Translations under genes and position numbers: made by a program
Part shown: piece after piece, positions 8,675-18,246 of the stretch
Layout: the number at the start of each line of letters is the position of its first letter
Position numbering within the stretch: the stretch's first letter is position 1
Notes under the pieces: model-generated
The model's database searches: none
What the model was told of the DNA's origin: nothing
What the model saw: only the letters and a program-made list of their open reading frames with translations
Assembly (NCBI GenBank): GCA_020351855.1
Contig: CP070670.1
Coordinates: 1,037,461 to 1,086,440, forward strand
Source of the DNA: Gemmatimonadota bacterium
Lineage (GTDB): Bacteria; Gemmatimonadota; Gemmatimonadetes; Palauibacterales; Palauibacteraceae
Direction of reading: 5' to 3'
Length of the DNA: 48,980 nucleotides

Positions 8675-9802
8675 GTGACCGACGCGCAGCATGGGGCCGG
8701 CATGACCGATCCGATGCCCAAGGTCCCGATCGATGGTAACGCGATCGTCTACTGCGAGGGGGCGTTCGACTCCACCTACGGCAAGACGGCGCATGGCCTG
8801 GTCCGTCACACTCGACGCTACTGCGTCACGGGCGTGATCGACTCCGCGCTTGTCGGTCGGGACGCAGGCGAGTTCCTCGACGGACGCCCGGCCGGCATCC
8901 CGCTGTTGCCCGACCTGCCGTCCGCCATGGAATCGGCCGAGAGAGCGGGCACGCCGGCTTCCCACTTCGTTATCGGCATCGCTCCGGACGGCGGACGCCT
9001 CTCGAGCCCGATTCGCGACGCCGTGCTCGAAGCCGTTCGGGCCGGCCTGGCCGTCGACTCCGGCCTGCATGACTTCCTCTCCGAGGACTCCGAGATCGTG
9101 GCCCTGGCCGAGCGGCACGGCGTCGCGCTGCGCGACGTCCGACGCACGCCGCCGCGAGGCCAGCTCCATGCGTTCACGGGAAAGATCGAGGAGGTCGGGG
9201 CGTACCGGGTCGCCGTGCTCGGGACCGACTCGGCGATCGGCAAGCGCACCACCGCGTGGAAGCTCGTGGACGGACTCGAGGCCGCGGGTGTTCGGGCAGA
9301 GATGGTGGGTACGGGTCAGACGGCCTGGATGCAGGGAGCCCGCTTCGGCGTGCTTCTCGATTCGCTGGTCAACGACTTCGTGGCGGGAGAGATCGAGCAC
9401 GCCGTGTGGACCGCCTGGCGGGAGGCGGGTCCGGAGGCGATCGTGCTCGAGGGCCAGGGCAGCCTGATGAATCCCGCGTATCCCGGCGGTTTCGAGATCC
9501 TCGCCGCCGGCCGACCGCACGCCGTCGTTCTACAGCATGCCCCGGCCCGCAGGGAATACGACGGCTTCCCCGGATACGCGCTGCATCCCCTCGGCACGCA
9601 GATCCAGGCGATCGAGCTTCTCTCGAACCGCCCCGTCATAGCCGTTACGATCAACCACGAGCGGCTGGACCGCGACGGCGTCGCCCGCGCCGCGGCGCAG
9701 ATCGAGCGAGAGACCGGCCTGCCGGCCGTGGATGTGCTCCTCGAGGGAGCGAATCGCCTCGTGCAGGCGATCCGCCGGCACATGGGGGAGGTCGCCCGAT
9801 GA
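8675..9802 (+). CDS. DUF1611 P-loop protein, DgcN-like (D-glutamate N-acetyltransferase relative)
   Basis: 375 residues if started at GTG 8675; ATG 8702 is an equally possible start closer to the family N terminus. Residues to about 150 form the Rossmann-like DUF1611 N-terminal domain. From about 175 the P-loop-like GTDSAIGKRTT begins the C-terminal domain, with VGTGQTAWMQG and EGQGSLMNPAY following; these are conserved blocks of the family. The characterised member DgcN acetylates D-glutamate to N-acetyl-D-glutamate and is paired with the racemase DgcA, a dipeptide-epimerase-like enolase-superfamily protein. A DgcA-like gene lies two genes downstream in this operon, which supports a D-glutamate or N-acyl-glutamate role. 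The stop overlaps the next start as ATGA. Substrate assignment is by analogy only. Confidence 0.82.
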   Translation: MTDAQHGAGMTDPMPKVPIDGNAIVYCEGAFDSTYGKTAHGLVRHTRRYCVTGVIDSALVGRDAGEFLDGRPAGIPLLPDLPSAMESAERAGTPASHFVIGIAPDGGRLSSPIRDAVLEAVRAGLAVDSGLHDFLSEDSEIVALAERHGVALRDVRRTPPRGQLHAFTGKIEEVGAYRVAVLGTDSAIGKRTTAWKLVDGLEAAGVRAEMVGTGQTAWMQGARFGVLLDSLVNDFVAGEIEHAVWTAWREAGPEAIVLEGQGSLMNPAYPGGFEILAAGRPHAVVLQHAPARREYDGFPGYALHPLGTQIQAIELLSNRPVIAVTINHERLDRDGVARAAAQIERETGLPAVDVLLEGANRLVQAIRRHMGEVAR

Positions 9803-12186
9803 GTCGGGAGACAGGAGCGGATTCCCTCGCTCCCCTCCTGGTTCTGGATCGGCTCGAAGTCGCGCCGGTCAGGCTCTCTCCGCGGAGCGTGACGGCGCTC
9901 TACCGGGTCACGGCAGGCGGGCGAACCGACGAGACGGAGCTGGCCTACCGGTACGAGGAGGACGTGTTCGACCCCTCCGAGGCCGCGTCGGTCAACCTGG
10001 CCTCGCTGATCGCTGCCCAGGTGGCGCTCAACTACGGGCTGTTCAGCAAGGAGCTCGTCTTCCACGGTCCGTTCGACGCGCATGACCGGCGTTTCCTGGC
10101 CGAGATGGCGGCCAATACGGCCCGTGAGATCTACGTCAACAAGATCCAGCGGCCCAACGAGTTCCTGTTGCCCGAGGCGAAGGTGCCGCTGGAGGTGCGA
10201 GAGAGCTACCTGCAATCCGAGCTCGTCTTCCCCGACTCCGTGCGGGACGATGAGCCGAGCGGCAGGGGACGGACGCCACGGGGCAGCCGGGCCCGGCAGG
10301 AGGGAGACTGGCGCACCTCCCGGGCGCGCATGGCCGTCCTCTCGAGCGGAGGCAAGGAGAGCCTCCTCACCTACGGCCTCCTCAGGGAGCTGGGCTACGA
10401 GACGCACTCCCTGTTCGTCAACGAATCGGGGCGGCACTGGTACACGGCCCTGAACGGGTACCGTCATCTCGCTTCGGTCGACCCCGAGCGAACAGTTCGC
10501 ATCTGGACCTCGGCCGACCGGGTGTTCAACTGGATGGTGCGGCAGCTGCCGTTCGTTCGCCCGGACTACCAGAGGCTCCGCTCCGACGAGTACCCGATCC
10601 GGCTGTGGACGGTGGCCGTATTCCTGTTCGGTGCCCTTCCCGTCCTGCGCCGGCGCGGGATCGGCCGCATCCTGATAGGCGACGAGCACGACACGACCCG
10701 GGTGGCCAGCTTTCGCGGCATCCCCCACTACGACGGGCTGTACGACCAGAGCCGTCTGTTCGATGACGCGCTGTCTGCCTACTATCGCCGCAAGGGCTGG
10801 GGACTCGTGCAGTTTTCCATCGTCCGGCAGCTCTCGGAGCTCCTGGTCGAGAAGCTGCTCGTGCAGCGCTACCCGGAGCTGCAGCGACACCAGACCTCCT
10901 GCCACGCGACCCACATCGAGGGCGATCGTGTCTATCCCTGCGGGCGCTGCGAGAAGTGCCGCCGCGTGGTGGCCATGCTCGTCGCGGTGGGGGGTGATCC
11001 GACCCGCTGCGGCTACAGCGAGGCGCAGATCGACGGGTGCCTGCGGGCGGTCGCCGAGAAGGCCATCCACCAGGAGGTGCCGGCAAGCGAGCACGTGCTG
11101 TGGATGCTCAGGGAGCTGGGACGGGTCGAGGCGGACACCCCCCGCGTCCGGCGGGCCTCCCCCCGGTCCGAAGTCATGCACCTTCGGTTCGATCGACGCC
11201 GGTCGCCTGCACACGCGATCCCCGCGTCCCTCCGCCGTCCGCTGTTCGCCACGCTACTCGAGCACGCGGATGGAGCCCTGCGGCGCAGCGGCCGCCAGTG
11301 GCTCCCCTTCGACCCCCTCACGGACCCCTCGCTGGCGCGGCCCTACCGGTTCGAAGCGGCCAAAGCGGCGGACGGTCCGGAGGACGAGCGTCCCGCGACG
11401 GCGGCCAGAGACTACCTGCTCGGGGAGCTGACCTGGCCACAGGCCAAGCGTCGGTTCGCCGAGGTCGACATCGCGCTGCTGCCCGTCGGCTCCATCGAAC
11501 AGCACGGTCCGCATCTCCCGCTGGACACCGACGCATGGGACGCGGAGCACCTGTGCCGGGAGGTTGCCCGTCGGTGTGCCGAGCCGCGACCGCTCGTGCT
11601 TCCGCTCATCCCGTACGGCGTATCGTACCACCACGAGGATTTCCCGGGCACGCTGAGCGTCGGCCCCGAGACCCTGGCCCGCCTGGTGTACGAGATCGGG
11701 TTGAGCGCCGCCCGGCACGGGGTGGCGAAGCTGATCATCGTGAACGGGCATGGCGGGAACATGCCGACGCTCCAGTTCGCCGCTCAGATGATCAACCGCG
11801 ATGCCCATATCTTCACCTGCGTGGACACGGGCGAGACGAGCGATGCCGATGTGGCTCGCCTCTCGGAGACACGTGGAGATGTCCACGCCGGCGAGGTCGA
11901 GACCAGCACGAGCCTCGCCGCACGGCCCGAGTTGGTGGACCTGCCCCGGGCCGAGGGCTTCGTGCCCCGCTTCTACAGTCGCTATCTCGATTTCAGCTCG
12001 GACTACGCGGTACAGTGGTACGCCCATACGGACCGCATCTCGTCGAGCGGCGTTCTCGGTGACCCGTCCCGCGCCTCGGCCGAGAAGGGACGCCTGATCT
12101 GGGAGGTGATGATCCGGCACCTCGTGACCTTCGTCGAGACGCTCAAGCCCATGACCCTGGCGGAAATCCACGAGCGGAGAGTCTGA
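9799..12186 (+). CDS. PP-loop (MurL/QueC-like) - creatininase-family amidohydrolase fusion
   Basis: 795 residues; ATG 9799 overlaps the previous stop as ATGA. In-frame sequence upstream to 9256 lies inside the DUF1611 gene and is rejected as coding. Residues 1-170 form a MurL-like N-terminal part. At about 180-190 is SSGGKESLL, the adenylate-forming PP-loop. Cys368, Cys381, Cys384 and Cys387 (CGRCEKC) make a zinc site like that of QueC. From about 535 a creatininase-family domain begins, with metal-binding GSIEQHGPHLPLDTD, then HHEDFPGTLS, NGHGGN (near 649) and GEVETS (near 696). MurL uses ATP to invert a terminal L-glutamate in UDP-MurNAc-Ala-Glu, releasing AMP and PPi. Creatininase relatives hydrolyse amides. 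A bifunctional activate/epimerise-then-hydrolyse enzyme is an inference. Both catalytic sets look intact. Confidence 0.82.
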   Translation: MSRETGADSLAPLLVLDRLEVAPVRLSPRSVTALYRVTAGGRTDETELAYRYEEDVFDPSEAASVNLASLIAAQVALNYGLFSKELVFHGPFDAHDRRFLAEMAANTAREIYVNKIQRPNEFLLPEAKVPLEVRESYLQSELVFPDSVRDDEPSGRGRTPRGSRARQEGDWRTSRARMAVLSSGGKESLLTYGLLRELGYETHSLFVNESGRHWYTALNGYRHLASVDPERTVRIWTSADRVFNWMVRQLPFVRPDYQRLRSDEYPIRLWTVAVFLFGALPVLRRRGIGRILIGDEHDTTRVASFRGIPHYDGLYDQSRLFDDALSAYYRRKGWGLVQFSIVRQLSELLVEKLLVQRYPELQRHQTSCHATHIEGDRVYPCGRCEKCRRVVAMLVAVGGDPTRCGYSEAQIDGCLRAVAEKAIHQEVPASEHVLWMLRELGRVEADTPRVRRASPRSEVMHLRFDRRRSPAHAIPASLRRPLFATLLEHADGALRRSGRQWLPFDPLTDPSLARPYRFEAAKAADGPEDERPATAARDYLLGELTWPQAKRRFAEVDIALLPVGSIEQHGPHLPLDTDAWDAEHLCREVARRCAEPRPLVLPLIPYGVSYHHEDFPGTLSVGPETLARLVYEIGLSAARHGVAKLIIVNGHGGNMPTLQFAAQMINRDAHIFTCVDTGETSDADVARLSETRGDVHAGEVETSTSLAARPELVDLPRAEGFVPRFYSRYLDFSSDYAVQWYAHTDRISSSGVLGDPSRASAEKGRLIWEVMIRHLVTFVETLKPMTLAEIHERRV

Positions 12187-12189
12187 CGG

Positions 12190-13257
12190 GTGCGTGTCCG
12201 GGCCGTCGAGTGCTGGGCTGTCCATCTTCGGCTCCGCGAGCCCTATTCGATCGCCTACGAGACGATCGCCTCCGCGACCAACGTCCTCCTGCGACTCGAG
12301 ACGAGCTCCGGAATCGCCGGCTTCGGTTGTGCGGCTCCCGATCCGGCCGTCACGGGCGAGACGCCCGAGACCGTGCTCTCCGTGCTCCGGGAGATCGCCG
12401 AGCCGCGGCTCCGCGGCTCGGATCCGCTCCGGCGCGCGCGGATCCTCGCGGACCTGCAGGCACCGCTGTCAGAGCACCCGTCGGCACGGGCCGCGGTTGA
12501 CCTCGCCCTGCACGATCTCCTGGGCAAGATCGCCGGCCAGCCCCTGTGGGTCCTGCTCGGCGGCTACCGCGACCGGATGCGCACCAGCGTCACGATCGGC
12601 ATCCTCCCTCCCGACGAGACGGTGGCGCGCGCCCGCCGTCTCGTGGCCGAGGGCTTCCGCTGTCTGAAGCTCAAGGGCGGACGCGACAGCGAGGAGGACG
12701 TCGAGCGCGTGCTGCGCGTCAGGGACGCGGTCGGCGAGAAGATCGAACTGCGATTCGACGCGAACCAGGGCTACAGCGTGGAGCAGTCGATCCACTTCGT
12801 GGAGCGCACTCGCACCGCCCGTCTGGAGCTTCTCGAGCAGCCGACGCCGAAGGGCGAGCCGGACCTGCTCGGCCGGGTGACCGATGCCGTCCCCCTGCCG
12901 GTGATGGCCGATGAGAGCCTCCTCAGTCTGAGAGACGCCTTCCGGATCGCCCGCCGCGACCTCGCCGACATGGTCAACGTGAAGCTCATGAAGGTCGGCG
13001 GCATCGCCGAGGCGCTCGCCGTCAACTCCGTCGCCCGCTCCGCCCGCCTGGAGGTCATGGTCGGCTGCATGGATGAGTGCGCTCTCGCCATCGCCGGCGG
13101 CCTGCACTTCGCGCTCGCCCGCCCCAACGTGGTCTACGCCGACCTCGACGGTCACCTGGATCTCCTGGACGACCCGACGGCAGGCTCGGTGATTCTCCGG
13201 GAAGGGGTCCTCTTTCCGACCCGAGCCCCGGGCCTCGGCTGCGAGGCCGCACTGTAG
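12190..13257 (+). CDS. dipeptide epimerase / DgcA-like racemase (enolase superfamily)
   Basis: 355 residues from GTG 12190, three bases after the preceding stop. It shows the enolase-superfamily capping domain, then the barrel with CLKLKGG (KxK base), FDANQG, LLEQPT and MADESL (the Asp/Glu/Asp Mg2+ ligands), NVKLMK (second base lysine) and VGCMDE. The C-terminal DLDGHLDL matches the DxD element that L-Ala-D/L-Glu epimerases use to hold the dipeptide amino group. The same family includes DgcA, which racemises N-acetyl-D-glutamate. Adjacent DgcN-like and MurL-like genes make a glutamyl or N-acyl-glutamate substrate likely. Which of the two activities applies cannot be settled from sequence; retention of the DxD element leans towards a dipeptide. 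Confidence 0.88.
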   Translation: MRVRAVECWAVHLRLREPYSIAYETIASATNVLLRLETSSGIAGFGCAAPDPAVTGETPETVLSVLREIAEPRLRGSDPLRRARILADLQAPLSEHPSARAAVDLALHDLLGKIAGQPLWVLLGGYRDRMRTSVTIGILPPDETVARARRLVAEGFRCLKLKGGRDSEEDVERVLRVRDAVGEKIELRFDANQGYSVEQSIHFVERTRTARLELLEQPTPKGEPDLLGRVTDAVPLPVMADESLLSLRDAFRIARRDLADMVNVKLMKVGGIAEALAVNSVARSARLEVMVGCMDECALAIAGGLHFALARPNVVYADLDGHLDLLDDPTAGSVILREGVLFPTRAPGLGCEAAL

Positions 13258-13260
13258 CGC

Positions 13261-14328
13261 GTGGCGGCGATCCTGCAGCTGGCCGCCGGCCTCGGCCTGC
13301 TCCTCATCGGAGGGGAGGCGCTCGTGCGGGGCGCCTCGGGGCTCGCCCGCCGACTCGGCGTGTCCTCCCTGCTGATCGGGCTGACCGTCGTCGCCTTCGG
13401 GACCAGCGCCCCGGAGCTGGCCGTCAGCGTGAGGTCCGCCGTGCAAGGAACGCCGGGGCTCGCGCTCGGAAACGCCGTCGGGAGCAACATCTTCAACTCG
13501 CTCCTCATCCTCGGGGTGGCCGCCGCGGTTCGTCCGCTTCGTGTGGCGCACTCGCTGGTCAGGCTGGAAGCCCCGCTCGTCATCGCGGCCTCCTGCCTCG
13601 CCTGGCTCTTCGTCGCCGACTCGAGGCTTTCGGGCGCGGAGGGGGCGCTCCTTCTGCTCGGGATGCTCGCCTACGTCGCCTGGTGCGTTCGGGTCGGCGG
13701 GAGGCAGCAGGCGCGAGCGGACAGGAGCGACTCTGGCGAGCCGCCCACGACAGCCACCCTGCCCCGGCGCTCCATGCACCTCGCCGCCATCGGCGTCGGG
13801 CTCCTGCTTCTGGTCCTCGGCTCCCACTGGGTGGTGGACGGTGCGGTGCGGATCGCCGACGACCTGGGAGCGAGTCCGCTGGTCGTGGGGCTGACCATCG
13901 TCGCGATGGGCACATCGCTTCCCGAGCTGGCCACCTCGCTCGTGGCGACGCGGCGGGGGGAACAGGACATCGCCGTCGGGAACGTGATGGGCAGCAATCT
14001 GTTCAACGTCCTGGCGATTCTGGGCTCCAGCGCGGTCCTCGCGCCCGGTGGACTGCAGGTGCCGGCCGCGGCATCCGCGGTCGACGTCCCGATGATGGTC
14101 GCCACCTCCGTTCTCTGCCTCGTGGTTCTCGCCTCGGGCTGGAGGATCAGTCGGCGCGAGGGGGCCCTCTTCGTGTTCGTATACGTCGTGTACGCGACCT
14201 ACGTGGCAGTCCGGGTGCCGTACTCCGACCCCGAGCCGGTCGACCGGTGGATCGTTCTCGCCGTGGGCGCGCTGGCGGCCTGCCTCTTCTTCCTGGCGCT
14301 CGGTCGAAGGCGACGCGCCAACGGTTGA
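13261..14328 (+). CDS. calcium/sodium antiporter (YrbG/CaCA family)
   Basis: 355 residues from GTG 13261, three bases after the epimerase stop. Two inverted halves each carry the alpha-repeat: GTSAPELA followed by GNAVGSNIFN in the first half, and GTSLPELATS followed by GNVMGSNLFN in the second. About ten membrane helices are visible. CaCA proteins exchange Ca2+ (or K+) for Na+ across the inner membrane. The tight spacing suggests it is the last gene of the operon at 7588-14328. A functional link to amino-acid inversion is not obvious, so it may be a passenger or may balance ions coupled to uptake. Confidence 0.9.
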   Translation: MAAILQLAAGLGLLLIGGEALVRGASGLARRLGVSSLLIGLTVVAFGTSAPELAVSVRSAVQGTPGLALGNAVGSNIFNSLLILGVAAAVRPLRVAHSLVRLEAPLVIAASCLAWLFVADSRLSGAEGALLLLGMLAYVAWCVRVGGRQQARADRSDSGEPPTTATLPRRSMHLAAIGVGLLLLVLGSHWVVDGAVRIADDLGASPLVVGLTIVAMGTSLPELATSLVATRRGEQDIAVGNVMGSNLFNVLAILGSSAVLAPGGLQVPAAASAVDVPMMVATSVLCLVVLASGWRISRREGALFVFVYVVYATYVAVRVPYSDPEPVDRWIVLAVGALAACLFFLALGRRRRANG

Positions 14329-14379
14329 GGAAGCCGGTGCGAGCTCGCCCCGTCGCCCTGCGACTCCCCCACCCGACGC

Positions 14380-14913
14380 TCACTTCCGCTTGGCCCGGTA
14401 GAGCCACCCCCGATGCACCACGGCGTCGTTCTGGACGGTCACGAACGCGTCGGGATCGTGGCGCTCGATCGTCCGGATCACGTCGTGGATGTCCCGCCGG
14501 CGGACCACCGCATGCAGGATGCCGACCGTGCCCTCGCGCCCCCGGCCGCGCTGTTCCGTCACCCCGTAGCCGGATGATCGCAGCTCGCTGGCCAGCTCCC
14601 GCTGGGGATCTCGAGAGATCGCCCGGATCGAGCAGATGCCGAGGGCAAGCTTGCCCTCGATCCACATGCCAACGGCCGTGCCTGCGGAAAAGCCGGCCGC
14701 ATAACCGACGGCGTGCAGCGGGCTGCCGAGATTCCGGATCACCGCCCCGGCGGCAATGACCCAGATGAGGATCTCGAAGAAGCTGACCAGCGGTGCGAGC
14801 CAACGGGAGCCGCGCACCACCATGAGCACGCGGAAGGTCGACATCGAGACATCGACAAGCCGCAGGAAGAAGATGATCACCGGGCCCCAAGGACCCGACA
14901 GCAGCTCGATCAT
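14380..14913 (-). CDS. DUF2179/DUF5698 membrane protein (UPF0316-type)
   Basis: 177 residues. Three N-terminal hydrophobic segments (about 10-28, 38-60, 65-85) are followed by a soluble DUF2179 domain (about 95-170) containing GYGVTEQ, GTVGILHAVVRRRD and DPDAFVTVQND, typical of the YitT/UPF0316 C-terminal domain. The domain is thought to be regulatory, but no ligand is settled for this branch. A GGAGGG lies about 9 bases before the ATG. It follows feoB by 57 bases on the same strand and could be read from the iron operon. It converges with the antiporter gene; the 51-base gap shows no clear terminator hairpin. Confidence 0.75.
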   Translation of the reverse strand: MIELLSGPWGPVIIFFLRLVDVSMSTFRVLMVVRGSRWLAPLVSFFEILIWVIAAGAVIRNLGSPLHAVGYAAGFSAGTAVGMWIEGKLALGICSIRAISRDPQRELASELRSSGYGVTEQRGRGREGTVGILHAVVRRRDIHDVIRTIERHDPDAFVTVQNDAVVHRGWLYRAKRK

Positions 14914-14970
14914 GAGGTGGAGCCCTCCAGCGGAAGCGTCACGGCCGGAGGCGGGTCGGGCCCGTCCGCC

Positions 14971-17232
14971 TCAGGCGAGAAGCGCCCAGACCCGGGCGAC
15001 GGCAAGGCAGACGGCGAAGCCCATCGCCAGGGGCAGGAGGGCGGACACGGCCGTCCACTTGGCGCTTCCCGTCTCGCGGTAGATCGTGTACAGCGTGGTC
15101 GAGCACGGGTTGTGGAGCAGGCTGAACAGCATGAGGTTCACCGCCGTGAGCAGCGTCCAGCCGCCGGCCCTCAGAATGCCCTCCATGGCGTAGGCTGATT
15201 CTGGCTCGAACATCACGCCGGCGCCAGCACCCGCGCTGGCCACCCCGGCCGAGAGTACCGTGAGCATGAGCACGGTCGGGATCACGATCTCGTTCGCCGG
15301 AATCGCGACCACGTAGGCGAGCAGTATGACTCCGTTCAATCCGATCAGGAGGCCGAACGGGTCCAGCCAGTCGATGACGTACTCGGCCACCGACGACCCG
15401 CCGACCGTGACGTTGGCCACCAGCCAGATGACCGCTCCCGCCGGAGCGGCAAAGACCACCGCGCGCCACAGCACGATGAGCGTTCGGTCGACGATGGAGG
15501 TGTACAGGGTCTGCAGAATCCGCGGCGGCCTGTAGGGAGGAAGCTCCAGGCTGAAGGTCGTCGCCTCGCCGCGCAGCAGGGTGCGTGAGAGAAGCCACGA
15601 GGCCGTGAACATCATCGCGACGCCGAAAAGGGCGATGCCGACCACCGCTCCGGCCGAGATGAAGCCGGCAAGGTGAGCGGGCGCTAGGGCGCCGATGAAG
15701 ATCGTCGCGATCAGGATCTGGGTGGGCCAGCGGCCGTTGCACAGCGAGAAGTTGTTCGTGATGATGGCGATCAGCCGCTCGCGCGGGCTGTCGATCACGC
15801 GGGTCGAGACCACACCCGCCGCGTTGCAGCCGAACCCCATGCACATCGTGAGCGCCTGCTTGCCGTGCGCCCCGACGCGCCGGAACAGGCCGTCCAGGTT
15901 GAAGGCCACCCGCGGCAGGTAGCCGAAGTCTTCCAGCAGCGTGAAGAGCGGAAAGAAGATCGCCATCGGGGGAAGCATCACGCTCACCACCCAGGCGGTC
16001 GCCAGGTAGACGCCGTCGATGAGCAGGCCGCTCGCCCAGCCCGGCATTCCGAGCGCGTCGGCGAGGCCCCTGATCCACGCGTGTCCGTTATCGATGAGCA
16101 GGACGGAGAGGAGCTGCGAAGGGTAGTTCGCGCCCTCGATCGTGATCCAGAACACGACGGCAAGAATGAGCATCATCAGGGGGAAGCCGAGCCACCGGCT
16201 GGTCAGGATGCGGTCCAGCCGGCGGTCGAGGTCGAACCGCACCCGCCGGAGTCCCCGCTGCTCGCTGGCGCGCGCGATCTGCTCCGCCCGCTCGAAGATC
16301 CCCTCGACGAGGCGGTCGTGAAAATCTCGGGGAAGCTCCCAGCGGAGGGCCGAGGCCTCCTCGAGCACCCGGCCACGGGCCTCGCGAGCCCGCAGGTCGC
16401 CGTCCCCGCCATCGAGGACGGCCGCGGCCCCTGCCGACGCGCCGCCTCGCGCCCCCTCGATGCCCGCGATCCGACCTACCTCTCCGTTCCTGAACGCCTC
16501 GATGACGGACTCGTCCGCATTGAGCAGGCGAAGGGCGACCCAGCGCGGGTTCGGCAGGTCGGGATACACCTCCTCGATCATGGGCACGAGCTGTGAGATC
16601 AGGCGCTCGACCTCGTCGGCATGTCGCCGGATGCGCCGCGGGCGGGGGCGAAGCGCTCCGCTCGCCACATCGTCGATGACCGCCAGCAGCTGCGGGATCC
16701 CCTCGCCGCGCCGCGCCACGGTCGGCACGACGGGCACGCCCAGCTCGGTGGAAAGCTTCTCGGGATCGATCGCCAGGCCGTGCCGGCGCGCCTCGTCCAT
16801 CAGGTTCAGGCACACGACCGCGCGATCGGTGATCTCGAGGATCTGAAGCACGAGGTTGAGGTTTCGCTCGAGCTGGGTGGCGTCGACCACGATGACCGTG
16901 ACGTCGGGGCGGCCGAACAGAACGAAGTCGCGAGCCACCTCCTCGTCCACGCTGCCGGCCTGGAGCGAGTACGTTCCCGGAAGATCGACGACCTTGTACC
17001 GCTGGCCGCCGTGGGCATACACACCCTCCGCCCGGACCACGGTCTTGCCCGGCCAGTTGCCCGTATGCTGCCGAAGACCGGTCAGCGCGTTGAAGACGGT
17101 GGTCTTCCCCGTGTTCGGGTTGCCCGCCAGGGCCAGGAGTCGATCCCACCGGCCGGGGCGGATGCCGAGGCGGACGAGGCTCTCGCTTCGGGCGGGGCCG
17201 CAGCCGTGGCAGGGCTCTCTCGCGAGACTCAT
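14971..17232 (-). CDS. feoB: FeoB ferrous iron transporter
   Basis: 753 residues. The ATG at 17232 overlaps the stop of the DtxR-FeoA gene (ATGA). The N-terminal GTPase has G1 GNPNTGKTT (the family usually has Ser instead of the first Thr), G3 [10 protein letters not shown] and G4 NLMDEA. A linker of about residues 175-385 contains an unusual Gly/Ala/Arg-rich patch ([14 protein letters not shown]) between the helical GDI-like region and the channel. Gate regions with paired hydrophobic helices fill residues 395-750, including [10 protein letters not shown], the conserved Cys-containing gate motif. FeoB imports Fe2+ across the inner membrane. The neighbouring regulator carries two FeoA-type domains, so no separate feoA is needed. 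Iron control through the upstream operator is likely. Confidence 0.95.
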   Translation of the reverse strand: MSLAREPCHGCGPARSESLVRLGIRPGRWDRLLALAGNPNTGKTTVFNALTGLRQHTGNWPGKTVVRAEGVYAHGGQRYKVVDLPGTYSLQAGSVDEEVARDFVLFGRPDVTVIVVDATQLERNLNLVLQILEITDRAVVCLNLMDEARRHGLAIDPEKLSTELGVPVVPTVARRGEGIPQLLAVIDDVASGALRPRPRRIRRHADEVERLISQLVPMIEEVYPDLPNPRWVALRLLNADESVIEAFRNGEVGRIAGIEGARGGASAGAAAVLDGGDGDLRAREARGRVLEEASALRWELPRDFHDRLVEGIFERAEQIARASEQRGLRRVRFDLDRRLDRILTSRWLGFPLMMLILAVVFWITIEGANYPSQLLSVLLIDNGHAWIRGLADALGMPGWASGLLIDGVYLATAWVVSVMLPPMAIFFPLFTLLEDFGYLPRVAFNLDGLFRRVGAHGKQALTMCMGFGCNAAGVVSTRVIDSPRERLIAIITNNFSLCNGRWPTQILIATIFIGALAPAHLAGFISAGAVVGIALFGVAMMFTASWLLSRTLLRGEATTFSLELPPYRPPRILQTLYTSIVDRTLIVLWRAVVFAAPAGAVIWLVANVTVGGSSVAEYVIDWLDPFGLLIGLNGVILLAYVVAIPANEIVIPTVLMLTVLSAGVASAGAGAGVMFEPESAYAMEGILRAGGWTLLTAVNLMLFSLLHNPCSTTLYTIYRETGSAKWTAVSALLPLAMGFAVCLAVARVWALLA

Positions 17233-18224
17233 TCGGCGTCGCCTGCCGGCGGACGGGGCTCGATCTCGATCGCCGCTGCCTGCTCCCTCCGCAGCGCGAT
17301 GAGGGCGCCGCGGATGCGGTAGGCCACGGGATCCCCCACCGAGCTCTCGAGTTCCGGCACGATGGACGTGCCGGGAACGATCCCCAGATCGAGAAGTCGA
17401 CGACGACGGGGCCCCCGGCAACCGGGCGATATGCCGCGCACGGTGACGGATTCACCGAGCGCGGCGTCGGCCAGGGTCCGCGGCAGCTGCCCGGCCACGA
17501 CACCGCGGGGCAGCGGCTCCACGGTGACGTTCGAGGCCGTCACCCGGTCCAGGCTACGCTCGCGCCCGGCGACGCGCAGCCGCACGCCCGCGTCTCCCGT
17601 CTCGAGGACCTGCACTCCGAGCCCCGGTGCGAACCCCTGGCTGACAAGCGTCTCGAACAGCTCCGGGGGTTCGTCCTCGACATGGGTGACCTCGGCGCTC
17701 TGCCCGGCCTCGAGGCTCGGGAGGGGCACGCCGCGAGGCGGCGGCAGCGTCCCTTCCCGACTCGGGATGGGATCCCCGTGGGGGTCGAAGAGCGGCCGCC
17801 CCAGACGGTGGTCGAGCTCCTCGGCCTGCTCGTCCGTCAGCTCGTGCTCCATCCGGTCGGCTGCCGAATGCCAGATCGTGGGATCGGCATCCGTGCGCTG
17901 CGCCAGGTAGTGCTCCCACAGGCGGTGGATGCGGAGCACCCGGATAGCCGACCGTCGCCCGGCCCGGGTGAGCCCGAACCCGTCTTCCCGGGGCACGACC
18001 AGTTCGAGGGTCTGGAGGCGGGACAGCAGGCGCGCGGCCGCGTCGCGGGTGGATTCGAGCGCCCCGGCCAGGCTCTCAAGCGTGCACGGTGAGCCGGATC
18101 TCTCGCATTCGTAGAGGTGCTTGAGGGCATCCTCCATGCGAGCCCTCTCTGCCGCCCTCCGCCGCCGCTCGCGGCTCCGTATGGGCCTGAACAGAGACCT
18201 GATCAGAGATCGGAAACGACCCAT
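17229..18224 (-). CDS. DtxR-family metalloregulator fused to two FeoA domains
   Basis: 331 residues from ATG 18224; ATG 18137 (GAGAGG six bases upstream) would give a protein starting at the usual DtxR position and is a real alternative. Winged helix: about residues 30-90. Dimerisation/metal domain: HRLWEHYL, then [16 protein letters not shown] and the DPHG block. Relative to DtxR the metal-site Cys102 is replaced by Asp, while Glu105, His106 and the ancillary His/Glu are kept; MntR has an acidic residue at that position. Two SH3-like FeoA domains follow at about 167-235 and 250-325. The second ([12 protein letters not shown]) is the better match to stand-alone FeoA and may dock on FeoB, encoded next with a four-base overlap. 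It is probably autoregulated through the palindrome at 18247. Confidence 0.88.
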   Translation of the reverse strand: MGRFRSLIRSLFRPIRSRERRRRAAERARMEDALKHLYECERSGSPCTLESLAGALESTRDAAARLLSRLQTLELVVPREDGFGLTRAGRRSAIRVLRIHRLWEHYLAQRTDADPTIWHSAADRMEHELTDEQAEELDHRLGRPLFDPHGDPIPSREGTLPPPRGVPLPSLEAGQSAEVTHVEDEPPELFETLVSQGFAPGLGVQVLETGDAGVRLRVAGRERSLDRVTASNVTVEPLPRGVVAGQLPRTLADAALGESVTVRGISPGCRGPRRRRLLDLGIVPGTSIVPELESSVGDPVAYRIRGALIALRREQAAAIEIEPRPPAGDAE

Positions 18225-18246
18225 CGACGGTCCTGAATCCCGGAAA

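Noticed and set aside
7402..8721. Long minus-strand open frame extending the M20 peptidase to 932 residues
   Set aside because: It is antisense to the PLP-enzyme gene and shows no conserved motif; the peptidase family begins near 7401.
9256..9798. In-frame N-terminal extension of the MurL-creatininase fusion
   Set aside because: It lies inside the DUF1611 gene in another frame, is Arg/Gly-rich, and ATG 9799 overlaps the preceding stop as expected for coupling.
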